DNA of 64,000 nucleotides from Liolophura sinensis (GCF_032854445.1 NC_088295.1:4900501-4964500); one strand, 5' to 3'; shown: positions 19,501 to 31,193, numbered from the stretch's first letter. Numbers and translations are program-made. The notes: generated by a model from the sequence alone, not told the origin.

Positions 19501-22500
19501 AGGTGCATGGAGGCAAAATGACCACTATTTCAGCTTACTAAAAACCTGCCAAAAATACCACTAGCATACATCTGAATATCTAGCATCACTATGCAGTCAA
19601 CATGCATATTTTTTCTCCATTATCTGTTAATCTATATGGAAAGTATTTATAAACATAACAAAACATTTGATTTATTTGATTGGTGTTTTACGCCTTACTC
19701 AAGAATATTTCACTTATATGACGGCAGACAGCATGATGGTGGGAGGAAACCGAGCAGAGCCAGGGGAACTCAACGACCATCCACAGGTTGCTGGAAGACC
19801 TTCGCACGTATGACCAGAGAGAAAGCCAGCATGAATTTGAACTCAAAGCGACTGCACCGATGACGTGCTAACCCCATCGGCACCCCCTAAAACATCTGAC
19901 ATATTATGCTATTAGTATACATGTAGATATATGTAACATATCTTTTACCTTGATTTTAAATGCCTAGTGAGGGCCCCACTTTCAGAAAAGCTACGACCAC
20001 AAAGGTTACATGAGTAGGGCTTTTCTCCTGTAAAGAAAAAAAAAAACTGGACAAAACATGAACATCCTCCTGTAACTAATGACTCTTAGCTATAGTATGA
20101 ATAGTATCATTTATGGCCGCGCATTTGTTTGCCATTGTTTGTACATTTACTTTTCCCTTACTCTTTCCTTAATGAAAGTTCTGTCATAAACAGTTTCCCT
20201 TAAATGTACATGTATAATCATTTTTCTTGACGAGCATATTTCAAAATTCTGAGGTTTGCATACACTGGATATAGTCATCACAAGTTGGGTGCAACATAAC
20301 ACTGTCCGAAACTGAACACTGATGCAACAGGCAGCAAGAAGGAACAGCCAGGAATATCACAGAAAATGGCCCAAAGATGTCCCCATCAGCTATATGTAGA
20401 TGTACAGCTGTAACAGTGCTGCATCAAACAATGGCAGACAAAGATTCCCAAGGCTGAAAAGCTCACATTAGGCATGAAATCATCTAAAGCTATGATTGCA
20501 AGATCAGTAATAATATTTAAACATATTTACATAAACATAAACATATTTAAACAAATAATTGTTAAAGCTTGAGAGCGGGGAACATCTGTTCCCTAGTATG
20601 ACCCCTGGGGGAGTACAGGACCAGCTCAGTTCTCTGTAGCATGGATCACTCACCTGTATGACGCCTGAGATGTCGGGTAAGTGAACCCTTGGTCTTGAAT
20701 GAGTACGAACATCCATCAACTGTGCAGGGAAACAGTCTCTCATTGGTGTGAATCAGCATATGGGTCTTCAGCACACTAGCCTAGGGAAAATAATAGCCAG
20801 AATCACACAACAACACCAGGAAGATTCAAAGTGACATAGATGACAAAAGTAATACTGACACAGGGGGTGGCAATATGTTTGATTCAAAGTGATATAACAG
20901 ATGACAAAAGTCAGGCTGACACAGGGGGAGAAAACAGTAAAATCACACAACAATAATATGGGTGTTAAGCATGCTATCCTTGGGAAGACAATAACAAGAT
21001 TCACACAACAATAATATAGGTCTTCGGCATGCTAGCCTGGGGAAGACAATAGCAATATTCACACAACAATAATATGGGTCTTCAGCATGCTATCCTAGGG
21101 AAGTCAATATCAAGATTCACACAACAATAATATGGGTCTTCAGCACTCTATCCTAGGGAAGACAATAGCAATATTCACACAACAATAACATGGGTCTTCA
21201 GCATGCTATCCTAGGGAAGACAATAGCAATATTCACACAACAATAATATGGGTCTTCAGCATGCTAGCCTGGGGAAGACAATACCAATATTCGCACAACA
21301 ATAACATGGGTCTTCAGCATGCTATCCTAGGGAAGACAATAACAAGATTCACACAACAATAATATAGGTCTTCGGCATGCTATCCTAGGGAAGACAATAA
21401 CAAGATTCACACAACAATAATATAGGTCTTCGGCATGCTAGCCTGGGGAAGTCAAGAGCAATATTCACACAACAATAACATGGGTCTTCGGCATGCTAGG
21501 CTGGGGAAGACAATAGCAATATTCACACAACAATAATATGGGTCTTCAGCATGCTAGCCTGGGGAAGACAATAGCAATATTCACACAACAATAATATGGG
21601 TCTTCAGCATGCTATCCTAGGGAAGACAAAAGCAAGATCCACACAACAATAACATAGATCTTCAGCACGCTATCCTAGGGAAGACAATAACAAGATTCAC
21701 ACAACAATAATATGGGTCTTCAGCATGCTATCCTAGGGAAGACAATAGCAATATTCACACACCAATAATATGGGTCTTCGGCATGCTAGCCTAGGGAAGT
21801 CAATATCAAGATTCACACAACAATAATATAGGTCTTCAGCACTCTATCCTAGGGAAGACAATAGCAATATTCACATAACAATAATATGGGTCTTCAGCAT
21901 GCTTTCCTTGGAAAGACAATAGCAAGATTCACACACCAATAATATGGGTCTTCGGCATGCTAGCCTAGGGAAGACAAAAGCAAGATTCACACAACAATAA
22001 TATGGGTCTTCAGCATGCTAGCCTAGGGAAGTCAAAAGCAAGATTCACACAATAACAGTAGGAATATTCAAAGTGACACGACAGATGAAAAAGCAGGATT
22101 GACGCTGGGGTACAATACGGAGATTCAAAGCGACATTAGAGCTTAGAATGTGACTCAACTCAACCGATCAGAACTGGCCCCAGCTGCTGATGGCCATACG
22201 ACTTTAAGATTAAAAGGCTGGCTACCAGTCAAGTAAAGCTTCAGCCAAGTCCAGACAATATTTCACATACAAGAGTGCGTAGAACCCGATGCAACAATTG
22301 GATTATGTAGAGTTTGTTCTTAAGCACTTGTGTATGTCAAGCTTTACAGATTACATTTCATCTGACAGCAAGTGACTACCTCTTTGAACTTGTTGCCACA
22401 GATTTCACAGATGTGAGGTTTATCCCCCAGGCCTGTTGTCCTCCTAGTCCGGGGCTTCTTCTGGACAGGCTGATCATCTTCCTCTCTGTCCTCCTCCGCT

Positions 22501-25499
22501 GCACCCTCATGCTCCTCGTCTGTCCCTGAGGTGTGAGCAGACTCCTTGAAAGGGTCAGAGTCTTGTCGTAACTTGTGGTCATACTCCAGGTGCCGTTTCA
22601 AAGCTGCTACCCTACAAAGTACAAACACTGTACAGAACATGTCATTCACTGTTTGCGACTTAATTCAGCACTACAAACACAGCACTACAAACTATTCAAT
22701 GTTCAGGTTTAAAAACATGCAGCGACTCACAGCACTATAATTTTAATGTCATCAATGAGAACTTGACAACAGCAAAAAATATCTCATTACTTATTAATTT
22801 ATACATTTCAAGCCATCTTCATTATTTCCCTTACATGATGGCAGTCAGGTTAATGTCCAGAAGAAACCAGGCAGAGTGGGAGGAAAACCACTGCTCCAGT
22901 TGTTGTCTTTTAATATGATAAACCTTAACCTTCTGACTTAAAGCTGCAGCCGAATCACCTGAGCTATACAAATACATGTACCCGCACCCAAAATTTTTCA
23001 TGCCAGTGATGAGATTTTACTTTCTTTCATCCTCCATATTTAAAAGCTATAGTATTAAAAACCACTTGTCTACACACACATATCTTTACATAGCTCTAAG
23101 ATTCAAGATCACTTTTATTCAAGCCAACATCGCTGATTGGGAAGAATATCTAATCATCAACTATCAACTAAATTTTTCACATCTGCATTACCTGTTGAAT
23201 TCTTTGGTACAAACAGAACAGCTATAGGTGAACTTCTGAGTAATCAAGCTTTCATCCACAGCCTTTTGTTGGCTGGATACTGCCAAATCAAATATCATAA
23301 AATACAGTTTACTTCAAGATGAGAATAATATTTAACAACTGCTTTAAAGAATAAAACAAGAGGGTACTGTTATCAAAGGAAAAAACATGTAGAGGAATGG
23401 TTGTATAATGAAAGTCATGAATGATGGCAATGGATAGACCTAATGTAATGATACATTTAAATTATAATTTTATGATACATTTATGCATGGATTAAGTGTT
23501 GTGCTAGAAGAGAGCTGCTAATGTTATATATATATATATAATAAAAAGACCTTGAAGACTTAAAAGTTACCTGCATAATTTAATTGGCTTAAACTATCAG
23601 TTATTTCTGCATGTCACAAATACCTCTCTTCTGGACCGGTTTCTTCTCCTGGCTTGTCTGTGTGGCAGCTGCATCTTGATTGGTTTTGATGTTTTTCTTC
23701 GGAACAACATTGGGTACAAACATGCGCCGGTCTTTTGCAGAGCGACTGTATGTCACTTGACAGCTGTCATGTGAAACCTTATGCTCCAAATAGTCTTTGA
23801 TATTAGAGAAGACCAACTTACACTTCCCACAATAGTGAACATCATCATATGTTGTCCCTTCCTCTGGAAGAGACATAATGGAAATAATCCAATTATTATT
23901 ACAGAACTAATCTATGATAACTATCATCCTGCTATTCACTGCTGTCCTCATGTGTGATTTACAAGGAAGCTCTGAAAGGACAGAAGACCTGTTGGCCTAG
24001 TGAAAAGCCTGTCCATTTTTCTTACTGAGTGACCCATTGAGCATGGAGCAAGATATACATGTAGTTCCAACAGCTCCTATGGAGAGAAATTTCCACAAAT
24101 GTGATTTACCTGTAACTTAATCACTGAGTGATTGACTGACTGATGCTGAACGGCACACTTAATTTTTCACTGATATGATTGCAGCCAGATTCATCACATC
24201 ATGGGGGAAGGTATTGGGGAGGGGGCGTGAAAGGTACTTGCCTCCAATCACAGACAAGGCTTGCTCACTCAGTCACCTAAAGACGCACATGACATAATCG
24301 TAGTATTGTCAATCTTAGACGTTTCTCAGAATTGACAGAACAAGCAACAAAATGTCAACCACAGCATGGTATTACAGCTTTAGTTGCTTAACAGAAAGTA
24401 AATTTTCATGCAAGTTAGTAAGGTTGCCGTAGTACACTTGTTTATCTGCAAGTCTCAGAAAAGGTAACTACCATGTTTGATGCTAGTGACTTCATAAGAC
24501 CAGTAATGAATCATTTATGGAAATAGAAGGAGTATATATATATATGTGTGTGTGTGTGAAAGGCTCCTTCAGACAGTCTCTTGTCCGATAAGTCCTTTCT
24601 AAACAATGGCTGCTGTCACAAAGTGGTGTCAACTGGCTCTTACCTCTCAGCTCGCCTAAATATGCAACATCCCAGGTATCTTCCATTAGGTAATGGCACA
24701 CCAGCCCCGTATTCACGACACGGCAGACCATTTTTATACAAGGCGGCCATTAGGCTCGTCTTTTCAGATTTGACGCGCATGAGCCATCTAGGAACAATAA
24801 CTTTTTCAAGACTCATAAATGTGATCAAGGCAAAATGGCTGCTGCTTAAGCGATAACTGTGAGGTTAATTTGGGTCTCATGTGTCGATCCTTACCAAGTG
24901 GAATATCTGTGAGATCGAGCTGATAGGTAAGAGACAAAGTTTACACCACTTTTGGACTGCAGCCATTGGTTTAGAAAGGGCTTATCAGAGATAGCGTGAA
25001 TCGGTGTATGGTTCCCCCTGGGGTTACGATAGTCCGCCAGCCCAATATGAAGAGTGAAGTTGAAGTAGGCACTTCAATATTACTTTTCACCAACTAATCA
25101 CCTCTTAATTTGTACTAAAGTTCGAACAGCGGACATATTTGTTGGTGAGAACGTGCTCGAAATTTTGGTACTTGACTTTGTTTGGTACTAATATGATTCA
25201 TTCATTTTGCTTCAAACCTGACGCAGTGAGTAGGACGATCACATCAATTTGGAAAAAGAGACCATATTTAGTTGTTGACATTTTTGTCCCCAGTAATCTA
25301 AGCCACGCAATCGAAGTGCAATCAACTTATTGAGACAGCTATGGACGCTGTTACTCAAGCCCGTATACGTAATGCACAGATTTGCTCTAATGAGAAGTTC
25401 ACATGGGACATTTTCATTCCATCGTCTGCTAAATTTACCTTCCCCGGCGACGACAATGTGAACCCGAACCGCTGATGGTTTGTCGCTCTCGGAAGACAT
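10532..25499 (-). CDS. E4F1: E4F1-like zinc-finger transcription factor / atypical E3 ligase, 15 coding exons
   Basis: Minus-strand coding exons in order: 25439-25499, 23624-23863, 23192-23279, 22380-22611, 20654-20780, 19949-20027, 18964-19219, 18602-18700, 17312-17464, 16558-16634, 14178-14347, 13733-13950, 12461-12659, 11899-12056, 10532-11425. All splice phases agree, giving about 1016 residues; human E4F1 has 784. Diagnostic matches to E4F1 are the N-terminal [13 protein letters not shown] finger, [23 protein letters not shown] followed by [17 protein letters not shown], and [17 protein letters not shown] after the fingers. Thirteen C2H2/C2HC fingers can be counted at roughly residues 32-53, 121-142, 198-219, 225-275, 393-440 and 505-670. 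Two of them (CRVC... and FRCELC...) seem additional to human. E4F1 binds DNA and regulates p53, RB, BMI1 and metabolic and cell-cycle genes. Exon 11 has a CAGCAG acceptor allowing a one-residue choice. Several junctions use weak donors (exon 7 ACA|GTAGCT), so small boundary errors are possible. Confidence 0.92.
10720..11060 (-). repeat. E4F1: Coding 36-bp repeats giving 12-residue units in the E4F1 C-terminal exon
   Basis: The last coding exon encodes a run of about nine 12-residue units with pattern V[11 protein letters not shown], for example [24 protein letters not shown] and [12 protein letters not shown], decaying to [12 protein letters not shown]. The DNA unit is 36 bp, so copy number can change without a frameshift. 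The segment is acidic and valine-rich. It occupies the region following the conserved [14 protein letters not shown] block, which in vertebrates is a low-complexity acidic tail. Confidence 0.85.
12950..13533. mobile_element. MITE-like element with roughly 30-bp inverted termini in E4F1 intron 12
   Basis: The left end GTGGGCATAAAAGAATGGGC (from 12952), followed by TGTACTTTGA, is matched by the reverse complement of the right end: GTGGGCATAAAAAAATGGGC then CATACTTTGA (ending about 13530). About 30 bp of inverted termini carry only a few mismatches. The roughly 580-bp interior has no reading frame of note. Exact ends and target duplication are unclear; TA dinucleotides lie near both ends. Confidence 0.6.
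15412..16455. repeat. 61-bp minisatellite in E4F1 intron 10
   Basis: About 17 highly similar head-to-tail units of 61 bp are present, with landmarks GTGAAGTGCTACCATGGATT, CAGACAGATGTGCAATCACA and GAAGCTTGTGACCCCCATCT. Variants (GCTACC/GCAACC, CAGACAG/CACACAG, TTATGACT/TTGTGACC) alternate along the array, suggesting a higher-order pattern of two or three units. It starts about 100 bp past the exon 10 donor (minus strand). No similarity to the flanking exons was seen. Confidence 0.93.
17782..17944 (-). mobile_element. Diverged tail fragment of SINE family 2
   Basis: The stretch with GTTTAACATCGTCTTATGAC, GTGCATGCACGTGTA, TGCCTCCTTGTTG and CACTGAGACCACTTA matches the tail half of the intact copies at 43179-43549 and 43850-44197, in the same orientation as the latter. 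It has no tRNA-like head. It lies in E4F1 intron 8. Confidence 0.7.
19667..19888 (-). mobile_element. tRNA-derived SINE, family 1, in E4F1 intron 6
   Basis: The element carries the family core GTTTTACGCC, CAAGAATATTTCACTTATA and GGAGGAAACCGAGCAGAG. Flanking AAAACAT at 19660-19666 and 19889-19895 is a target-site duplication. On the minus strand the family starts with a tRNA-like head whose B box resembles GAGTTCAAGTCC, and ends in a TTTA-rich tail. The head here is decayed. Confidence 0.8.
20930..22050 (-). repeat. 58-bp minisatellite made of the E4F1 exon 5 splice acceptor
   Basis: About 19 units of 58 bp are present. Read on the minus strand, each holds TATTGTCTTCCCTAG (or CCCCAG), then G(C/A)TAGCATGCTGAAGACC, then CATATTATTG. 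The true E4F1 exon 5 acceptor at 20781/20780 reads TTTTCCCTAG, then GCTAGTGTGCTGAAGACC, then CATATGCTG. The unit is therefore a copy of the polypyrimidine tract, AG and first 24 or so bases of the exon, multiplied on the upstream (intron) side. Most units keep an AG at the junction. An accompanying segment (ATTCAAAGTGA, CAGATGACAAAAG, GACACAGGGGG) also recurs at 20822-20930 and at 22065-22130. Confidence 0.92.
23521..23541. repeat. AT microsatellite
   Basis: A short (AT)n run lies in E4F1 intron 2. A similar (TA)n(TG)n run lies at about 24534-24558 in intron 1. Confidence 0.85.
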
Positions 25500-25624
25500 G
25501 GCGATTTGCGACAATCGACAAAAGGGGTAGGAAAGCCTTTGCGCCGGCGCAACATTTTGATAAAATCGCACTGCGCATGCGTCAGGATAGCAGAACCCGG
25601 ATGATGCTGGACAAGGGTGCAAAA
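25500..25624. promoter_or_regulatory. Divergent promoter between E4F1 and RNF2
   Basis: Only 125 bp separate the E4F1 ATG (25497-25499, minus) from the RNF2 ATG (25625, plus). The interval is locally GC- and CpG-rich. It holds the palindrome GCGCCGGCGC (25541-25550) and TGCGCATGCGTC (25572-25583), a near-match to the NRF1 consensus YGCGCAYGCGCR, which is common in bidirectional housekeeping promoters. No TATA box is evident. Transcription start sites are not known and may lie inside the opposite gene's first exon. Confidence 0.7.
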
Positions 25625-28600
25625 ATGGCAACCGAAGTGGTGCATGCCCCGAACAAAACCTGGGAATTAAGTCCCTACGAGCTGCACAGGACTCCACAGG
25701 AAGCCATCACCGACAGCACAGTTATTGCTGTATCCCCAAGAAGCTTGCATAGCGAGCTAATGTGCCCAATATGTCTAGATATGTTGAAGAACACAATGAC
25801 TACAAAAGAATGTTTACATCGTTTTTGCCAGGATTGTATTATCACTGCTCTTCGCAGCGGCAACAAGGAATGTCCAACGTGCCGAAAAAAACTTGTTTCT
25901 AAAAGGTCATTAAGACCAGATCCCAATTTTGATGCGCTGATCAGCAAGGTTTATCCCAGTAGGGACGAGTATGATGCTCTCCAAGAACGAGTGCTTGCCA
26001 AACTTAACAAAAGTCACAGTAATGCAGCTCTGTCAAACAGCATCCAAGAGGGAATTAGACTTCAGTCCATAAACCGACCACAGCGCGTGCGGAAACATGC
26101 CTCTATGGATGGTGATACGCCACGGCCCGATAATCTGGATTTACTTGATGGGGAAACATCAAATGAGACCACTCCAAGAAAGAGACAGAAAACCTATTCC
26201 GACGATTCCAGTGGGGAGAACTCAGTTGGTGAAGGTGTGTCAGAGCCTCCATTAGAACCCCCTGAGATTCCTGTCAGAGACATTGAACTGGTGTTCAAAC
26301 CCCACCCACAGGAAGCAGATGGAGATGGCACATTACAAACACGATATATCAAAACTACAGCAAATGCATCAGGTGTGTTGGCTGTCTGTTTCAGGTCATG
26401 TAAATTTGTGAGGTGGTAGTACAGTTTTGATGAAATATTTATTTATTTGATAGCTGTTTTACATGATACTCAAGAATATTTCACTTACACGTCGGTGGCA
26501 AGCATTATTGTGGGAGGAAATGGGGCAGAGCAGGTTGGTGGGGGAACCCACGACCATCTGTAGGTTGCCAACAGACCTTCCTACATACGGCTAGAGAAGA
26601 AGTCCACATGAGCTGGACTTGCACACACAGCGACAGTATCAGTGAGAGGCTCCTGGGTCATCGCGCTGTGCTGGCCTGCTAACCCCCTTGGCCTGACAAA
26701 ATATGAGGCTATGGAATTTAACCTGTTTGGCCAAAATTCTGCACATCTCTGTTCTCAGCTCTGTGCTTTTACTATTAACCACAGAGAGTCAAACACTACT
26801 GGCTTAAATCAGAGTACTTCTTCACTGGAAGTTTATAGTGTTTTCGCCCCGCCTCAAGGCATATCAAATGCAACATATAAATCTTATACCCATACCGTCT
26901 CTGCTCAGCCAGAAGCACATCGTCTCTGTCAGAAGCATATTGTCATGACTGCCTGCAGTAAAATGCCATTGGTGATTGTCATCTTTTGTGATGTCACTGA
27001 AATGATATATTATTGATAAGGTGGTAAGTATGTGTCGTCCTCGTATGTCTGAAACTCATTTGTGGTTTAGGTCAACATGGCTATGGATTAGAACTTGAAA
27101 ATGGTACTCAGCGCTGTTTGGCACTGCATTTTGGGCATTTGAACCACTCCTCACAGGCTCATCATGTTTTGTTGGGTTTGGTGTCATGTTGTGTGTAGTT
27201 CGGGTGTCGGTGAGTGAAGCAAGGCAAGAATTATGTTAGAATGGAAACTGAACTCTTGCCACAAGGAGACATGATTATAATAAGACCAACAGAATGGTCA
27301 AGTGCACTTATTATTGGTATCTGGTAACACTTTCTAATACATCAAAATTCAGTAGTTAGTATTGTTGGGCTGAGGTAGTTTTGTTGGGCTCACTTAGCTG
27401 TCCGGACTCAATACATAGCACCAGGTGGTGCCCAAAAATTCAATGTCTAAAACAAGTCCACCATGATTTAGTTCCTTACATTGGGTTCTTTTTACCATGT
27501 ACACTAACGAAGCAAGGCAATGTAATTTCCTCTAGGATCTGTCCTGTTTTTATTTCTCACTTTATACTTGCGTGTCTGTGTCATCATCATAAAAGTGAAA
27601 TACATCTACATGTAAGTTTATGTGTCAGAGAAAGGAAACATGGTATCCATTCAAAGGGAGGTAATTCAGTGTGTTTTCTGGCAAAGTCTTTACTGCCCAG
27701 CAGACTGGAGTTAGTGCTAAACGACCAAAGAGTCTCAAATTTAATACTATTTAATGTATGAGTATTGTATGGGAAGTGTCTTTCCAGTGTCTGACTTTTC
27801 AAAAACATTATTTACCATACCAGAGTTGATGTATGTTTATAAGGATGTACATTGTTAGAACACACTCTGAAGGGAATACATGCACTTAAGGGTATATATG
27901 GAATATGGTATTAGTAATCCAGAGTTAGAGAAAGGTAGGAGAGCCTAACTTGTGCTGATGTGCAAGAAGTCCCCTCATTATTGAGGGGATTATTAAGTCC
28001 CCTCATCCCCCTCATTACTGGGCGATTTGGTAGATCATTTGCCTTGATTCTGGAGACCCATTATCAAACCTGCAACTGGTTTTCCATTTAAAAATGATAT
28101 TTGTTGCAAAGATGCAGCCACATTAGTATCTGAGGAGTTCTGGAGAGATAGAAATATAAAGTGAATCAAAATAATCTGGATTGTTTTCTTGTATTGTTAC
28201 CAGCTTGAAGGATATTCATGCTTTGTAGTCTTGGAGGAACATAAGGGAAACAAAAGTTTTCTGTTGCTTCTTCTTTTGTGTGATACGATGACATCAACTT
28301 TCCCAATACTGAATGATGTCTGGTAACAAATGAAGAAATCATAGGGTTTTTGATGTTATTTGATCAGAATTACAGGTACGTCCATATCATATAACATGCA
28401 TCTGCCTTGCACAAGGTCAAATCTTGAATATTAAGCTCCATGTAAACTAATCGAATGTTTCTTCACTGGAGACCTTGTTTCCAGTGAAGAGACTGAAGTG
28501 CATGTACTAAGTTGATTATATGATTGTATGTTGCTGTTCACAGAGTAAGATTTGTTGCATATGGGCTTGTGTAAATCACTGTGGTCAAAAGCTGCAAAAC

Positions 28601-30107
28601 TCTTGCACATGAAGTATAACACCACTCAGACCTTCCTGTGGTTTCCTATCTTGAATGCTTCTGAAGTTTAGTTCCTCTAGTGATTTGATTTATAAGCTTT
28701 GATGTGAGGTTATGGAACTCGTCTTTATTCGTCATTATCTGTATGTAATGTAGTACTAATCACCGGTGAAGTGAACTACTCTATTGGACATTAGTTGATC
28801 TGTACATGTATACCACACATTTACTAAATCTTTTTCTTTGCGTATTTTTTTTTTTTTTTTTTTTTTTTCGCAGTTGAACATTTGTCCAAATACCTGGCAA
28901 TTCGCTTGAAACTGGATGCTCATAAAACGGAAAACGGTATGTATTCATTAGTTTATATCCTCCACTTGATTCTCTTTGTCTTGTGTTGTGTTGAAGTTAC
29001 CAGACACAGACCTTTCAAGGTGCACGGGAAAACTTGAAAGTGAAAGGGAAAGAATTTTGAGAGTAACATTCCCTAGTAGTGTTTTCTTACACTGTAACAA
29101 AAGTTGTGCTGTTGCTGACAATTTTTTTAATATTCTATTCTGAAGTGAAATCTACTCTTTATTGGCAAAATTGAGGTCTGTAACAAGGAAATTACATAGT
29201 TTTGGTTAGCAATCTCTCTCCCTAGCTGTTCGTATTGAAAAATGAAGAGATTTGTAGGCTTTGAAAAGGGCTTGAATAATCAGTTAATCACGCTGAGATC
29301 CTTGAATTTTGGCTTGGAGTAGTGTATGATCCACGACTTCTTGAACTTGTTTTTTACCCATGGGATGGGTGTGGTCACAAATGAAACTTGCAGAAGTGTT
29401 AATGTAAAGAATGTAATTATGTTCTGATTATGTAGCCAGCTTTGTGTATAAGTTATTAAAATGTCAGTAATGAAAAGTCCAGTGCCCAGTTGTTTTAAAG
29501 TGTATTACAGTTGTCGCAGTTGAACCTGATATTAATTTTAGTCTAGACTAAAGTGCCATTGGTTTTTGTAATAGGCCAAGATGGAATTGTATTAAGATTT
29601 AAGCTTGGCATAACTTTTAATACACTTGTGAACTACCAACCCCAGAATAATTAAAATTAGCATTGATCACACAGAATGAATGATAAGAAGGCATATGCTC
29701 AGTTTAGTTCTGTGATAAATCCTTATAGGGGAAGTTACTCTTTATCAAATGAATCTTTTACTCCAGTTAACCAGCAAGGTTATGGTGATTCTAGCAGCAG
29801 GCTTTGTGTTAACACACTAGGAGAACTGGACTTGGCGTGAGATAGGAACTTTACATGTACTTGGTCAGTGTTACACATATTCTGATGTCCCGTTACAGGA
29901 GGAAGTCCTGCCGACGAGAAGAAATATGCCATCTATATAGCCACGGCACCTGGCTCCTACGCTATGCTGAATGGACTGATGACTCTAGAGCAAGTGAATG
30001 AGAAATTTTGGCGGATCAATCGGCCCCTGGAGATGTACTATTTACAAATGAAGAAGGAGAATGGGGTGGCAGTCACCAGCAGCCGAAAAGACTCTGAGAA
30101 AAATTGA
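25625..30107 (+). CDS. RNF2: RING2, PRC1 E3 ubiquitin ligase, three coding exons
   Basis: Coding exons are 25625-26372, 28874-28936 and 29899-30107, phases 1 and 1, giving 339 residues (human RNF2 has 336). RING2 is the catalytic core of Polycomb repressive complex 1 and ubiquitinates histone H2A near its C terminus, with BMI1/PCGF partners. KTWELS and RTPQEAIT precede a full RING finger: Cys47, Cys50, Cys63, His65, Cys68, Cys71, Cys83 and Cys86 (CPICLDML ... CPTCRKK). After it come [20 protein letters not shown] and a basic/acidic linker. The C-terminal RAWUL ubiquitin-like domain begins around IELVFKPHP and ends with [14 protein letters not shown]. The reading frame stays open upstream to an ATG at 25475, but the chosen ATG gives the family's usual short N terminus and avoids overlap with E4F1. 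A long poly-T tract precedes the exon 2 acceptor. Confidence 0.96.
26431..26695 (-). mobile_element. SINE family 1 copy in RNF2 intron 1
   Basis: From 26437 the sequence follows the family: TTTATTTATTTGAT tail, CTCAAGAATATTTCACTTA, GTGGGAGGAAATGGGGCAGA, then CATGAGCTGGACTTG and the head remnant near 26690. It is diverged, with no clear target duplication. It lies just downstream of RNF2 exon 1. The rest of this 2.5-kb intron shows nothing else recognised apart from small hairpins. Confidence 0.75.
28845..28870. repeat. Poly-T tract immediately before the RNF2 exon 2 acceptor
   Basis: An unbroken run of more than 20 T lies just before CGCAG and exon 2 at 28874. It forms an extreme polypyrimidine tract for that acceptor. 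Confidence 0.9.
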
Positions 30108-30237
30108 TTGTTTTTGCTAACAGGCAACATGTACCCTGTTTCAGACCATGTTATCCCTTATGTTTTTGGCCTATAACATCACGATTGGTTACAAACAGGA
30201 GATGATCTACATGTGATCATTTGGGTTGATGTGAGCA

Positions 30238-30243
30238 AATAAA
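30238..30243 (+). terminator. RNF2: RNF2 poly(A) signal
   Basis: Canonical AATAAA lies 131 bp after the RNF2 stop codon, predicting a short 3' UTR with cleavage at about 30255-30265. Confidence 0.65.
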
Positions 30244-31193
30244 GAGGAAGTGCTGATTATTTGAAAATAGTGTAAATTAGAGCCCTGCTCCGCAAGATCA
30301 GTATTATCCTATTGCCATGGCCAAATCATCTCTACTTCCAGATGTAATCTTTTTACTGACAGTAAAATTCAAAAAGGTACAAGACATTATCATAGATTAC
30401 TTGTCTGTAACCTTTTTGTGGGAGTGGTGGTTGCAAACCGAAGATTTACAAAGCAGTCTCCAGTTTAATGTGTATAGTCATCTATAGTTGATGTCCTTTC
30501 AAAAAGAGTAAGAGGTACTTTCATCCACTTGTATTTTATTTGGAGAGTTTATACTTGAAACACCTTTACACTATTCATGCCTGATATTATTATATGTTCG
30601 ATATAAATTCATTCCTAGAGGGGCGTGTCAGTTTTAGATAAGGGTTATTGAGGTACATGTATGATGCTGATTAGATGGGAACTGTTTACCCCGAAACTGT
30701 GGCATTTTGTAACAGTTTAACGGACAGTGTCCAGGATATTGCATTTGTGGCCAATGACCGTTACCACACTAATATGGTCATGGGTTATAAAACTCTGACA
30801 CCTTTATGACAGCATGATCTCAGAACCAGTTTCAGAGGAATGCTCTTTACCTGTTGTGTGAATATAGTCTGTGTTGTCTTTGTTGTCATTATATCCAAAC
30901 TGTGGACAGTGGAAAATTACAGGTGCCAGGTGTGTAACTTTTATAGTTGTGATGTGAGCTATATACTGGATTGTTGTATACTGGATAAAGATATTCAAGA
31001 CGGTGTGCACAGTCCTTGGAACTCCTTGAAAGTGCTTGAAAAATACAATTTCATTTTCAAGTACTTGAAAGTCCTTCAAAAAGACGAATACTCTTGGAAA
31101 CTCCTTGAAAATCCTAGTTTGTCCCGAACTTAAATATCGTCTGCTGACCGCCCAGTCTGTCTATCAGGAGCTCGCTGATAATTCTCCCATAAT

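Noticed and set aside
22800-22960. Additional SINE copy (also 16700-16830)
   Set aside because: Both share CTTCTGACTTAAAGC/CTTCCTGACTTAAAGC and weak family 1 resemblance, but divergence is too great to set ends or family.
23601-23876. E4F1 start at the ATG at 23876
   Set aside because: That ATG lies inside a strong acceptor (TCTCTTCCAG). Joining exon 1 to 23863 gives an acidic run before DDVHYC like that of vertebrate E4F1.
25475-25624. N-terminal extension of RNF2 from an ATG at 25475
   Set aside because: The frame is open, but the 50 extra residues ([11 protein letters not shown]...) match nothing in RING2, would overlap E4F1 exon 1 on the other strand, and cross the divergent promoter.
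25239-25697. 152-codon minus-strand open frame as a separate gene
   Set aside because: Only [20 protein letters not shown] (25439-25499) is used, as E4F1 exon 1. It ends at a good donor and joins exon 2 in phase; the rest is 5' flank and intron.
27965-28490. Small hairpins in RNF2 intron 1 (TCCCCTCA...TGAGGGGA; TCTTCACTGGA...TCCAGTGAAGA) as microRNA precursors
   Set aside because: Stems of 8-11 bp are too short and no longer paired arms were seen.
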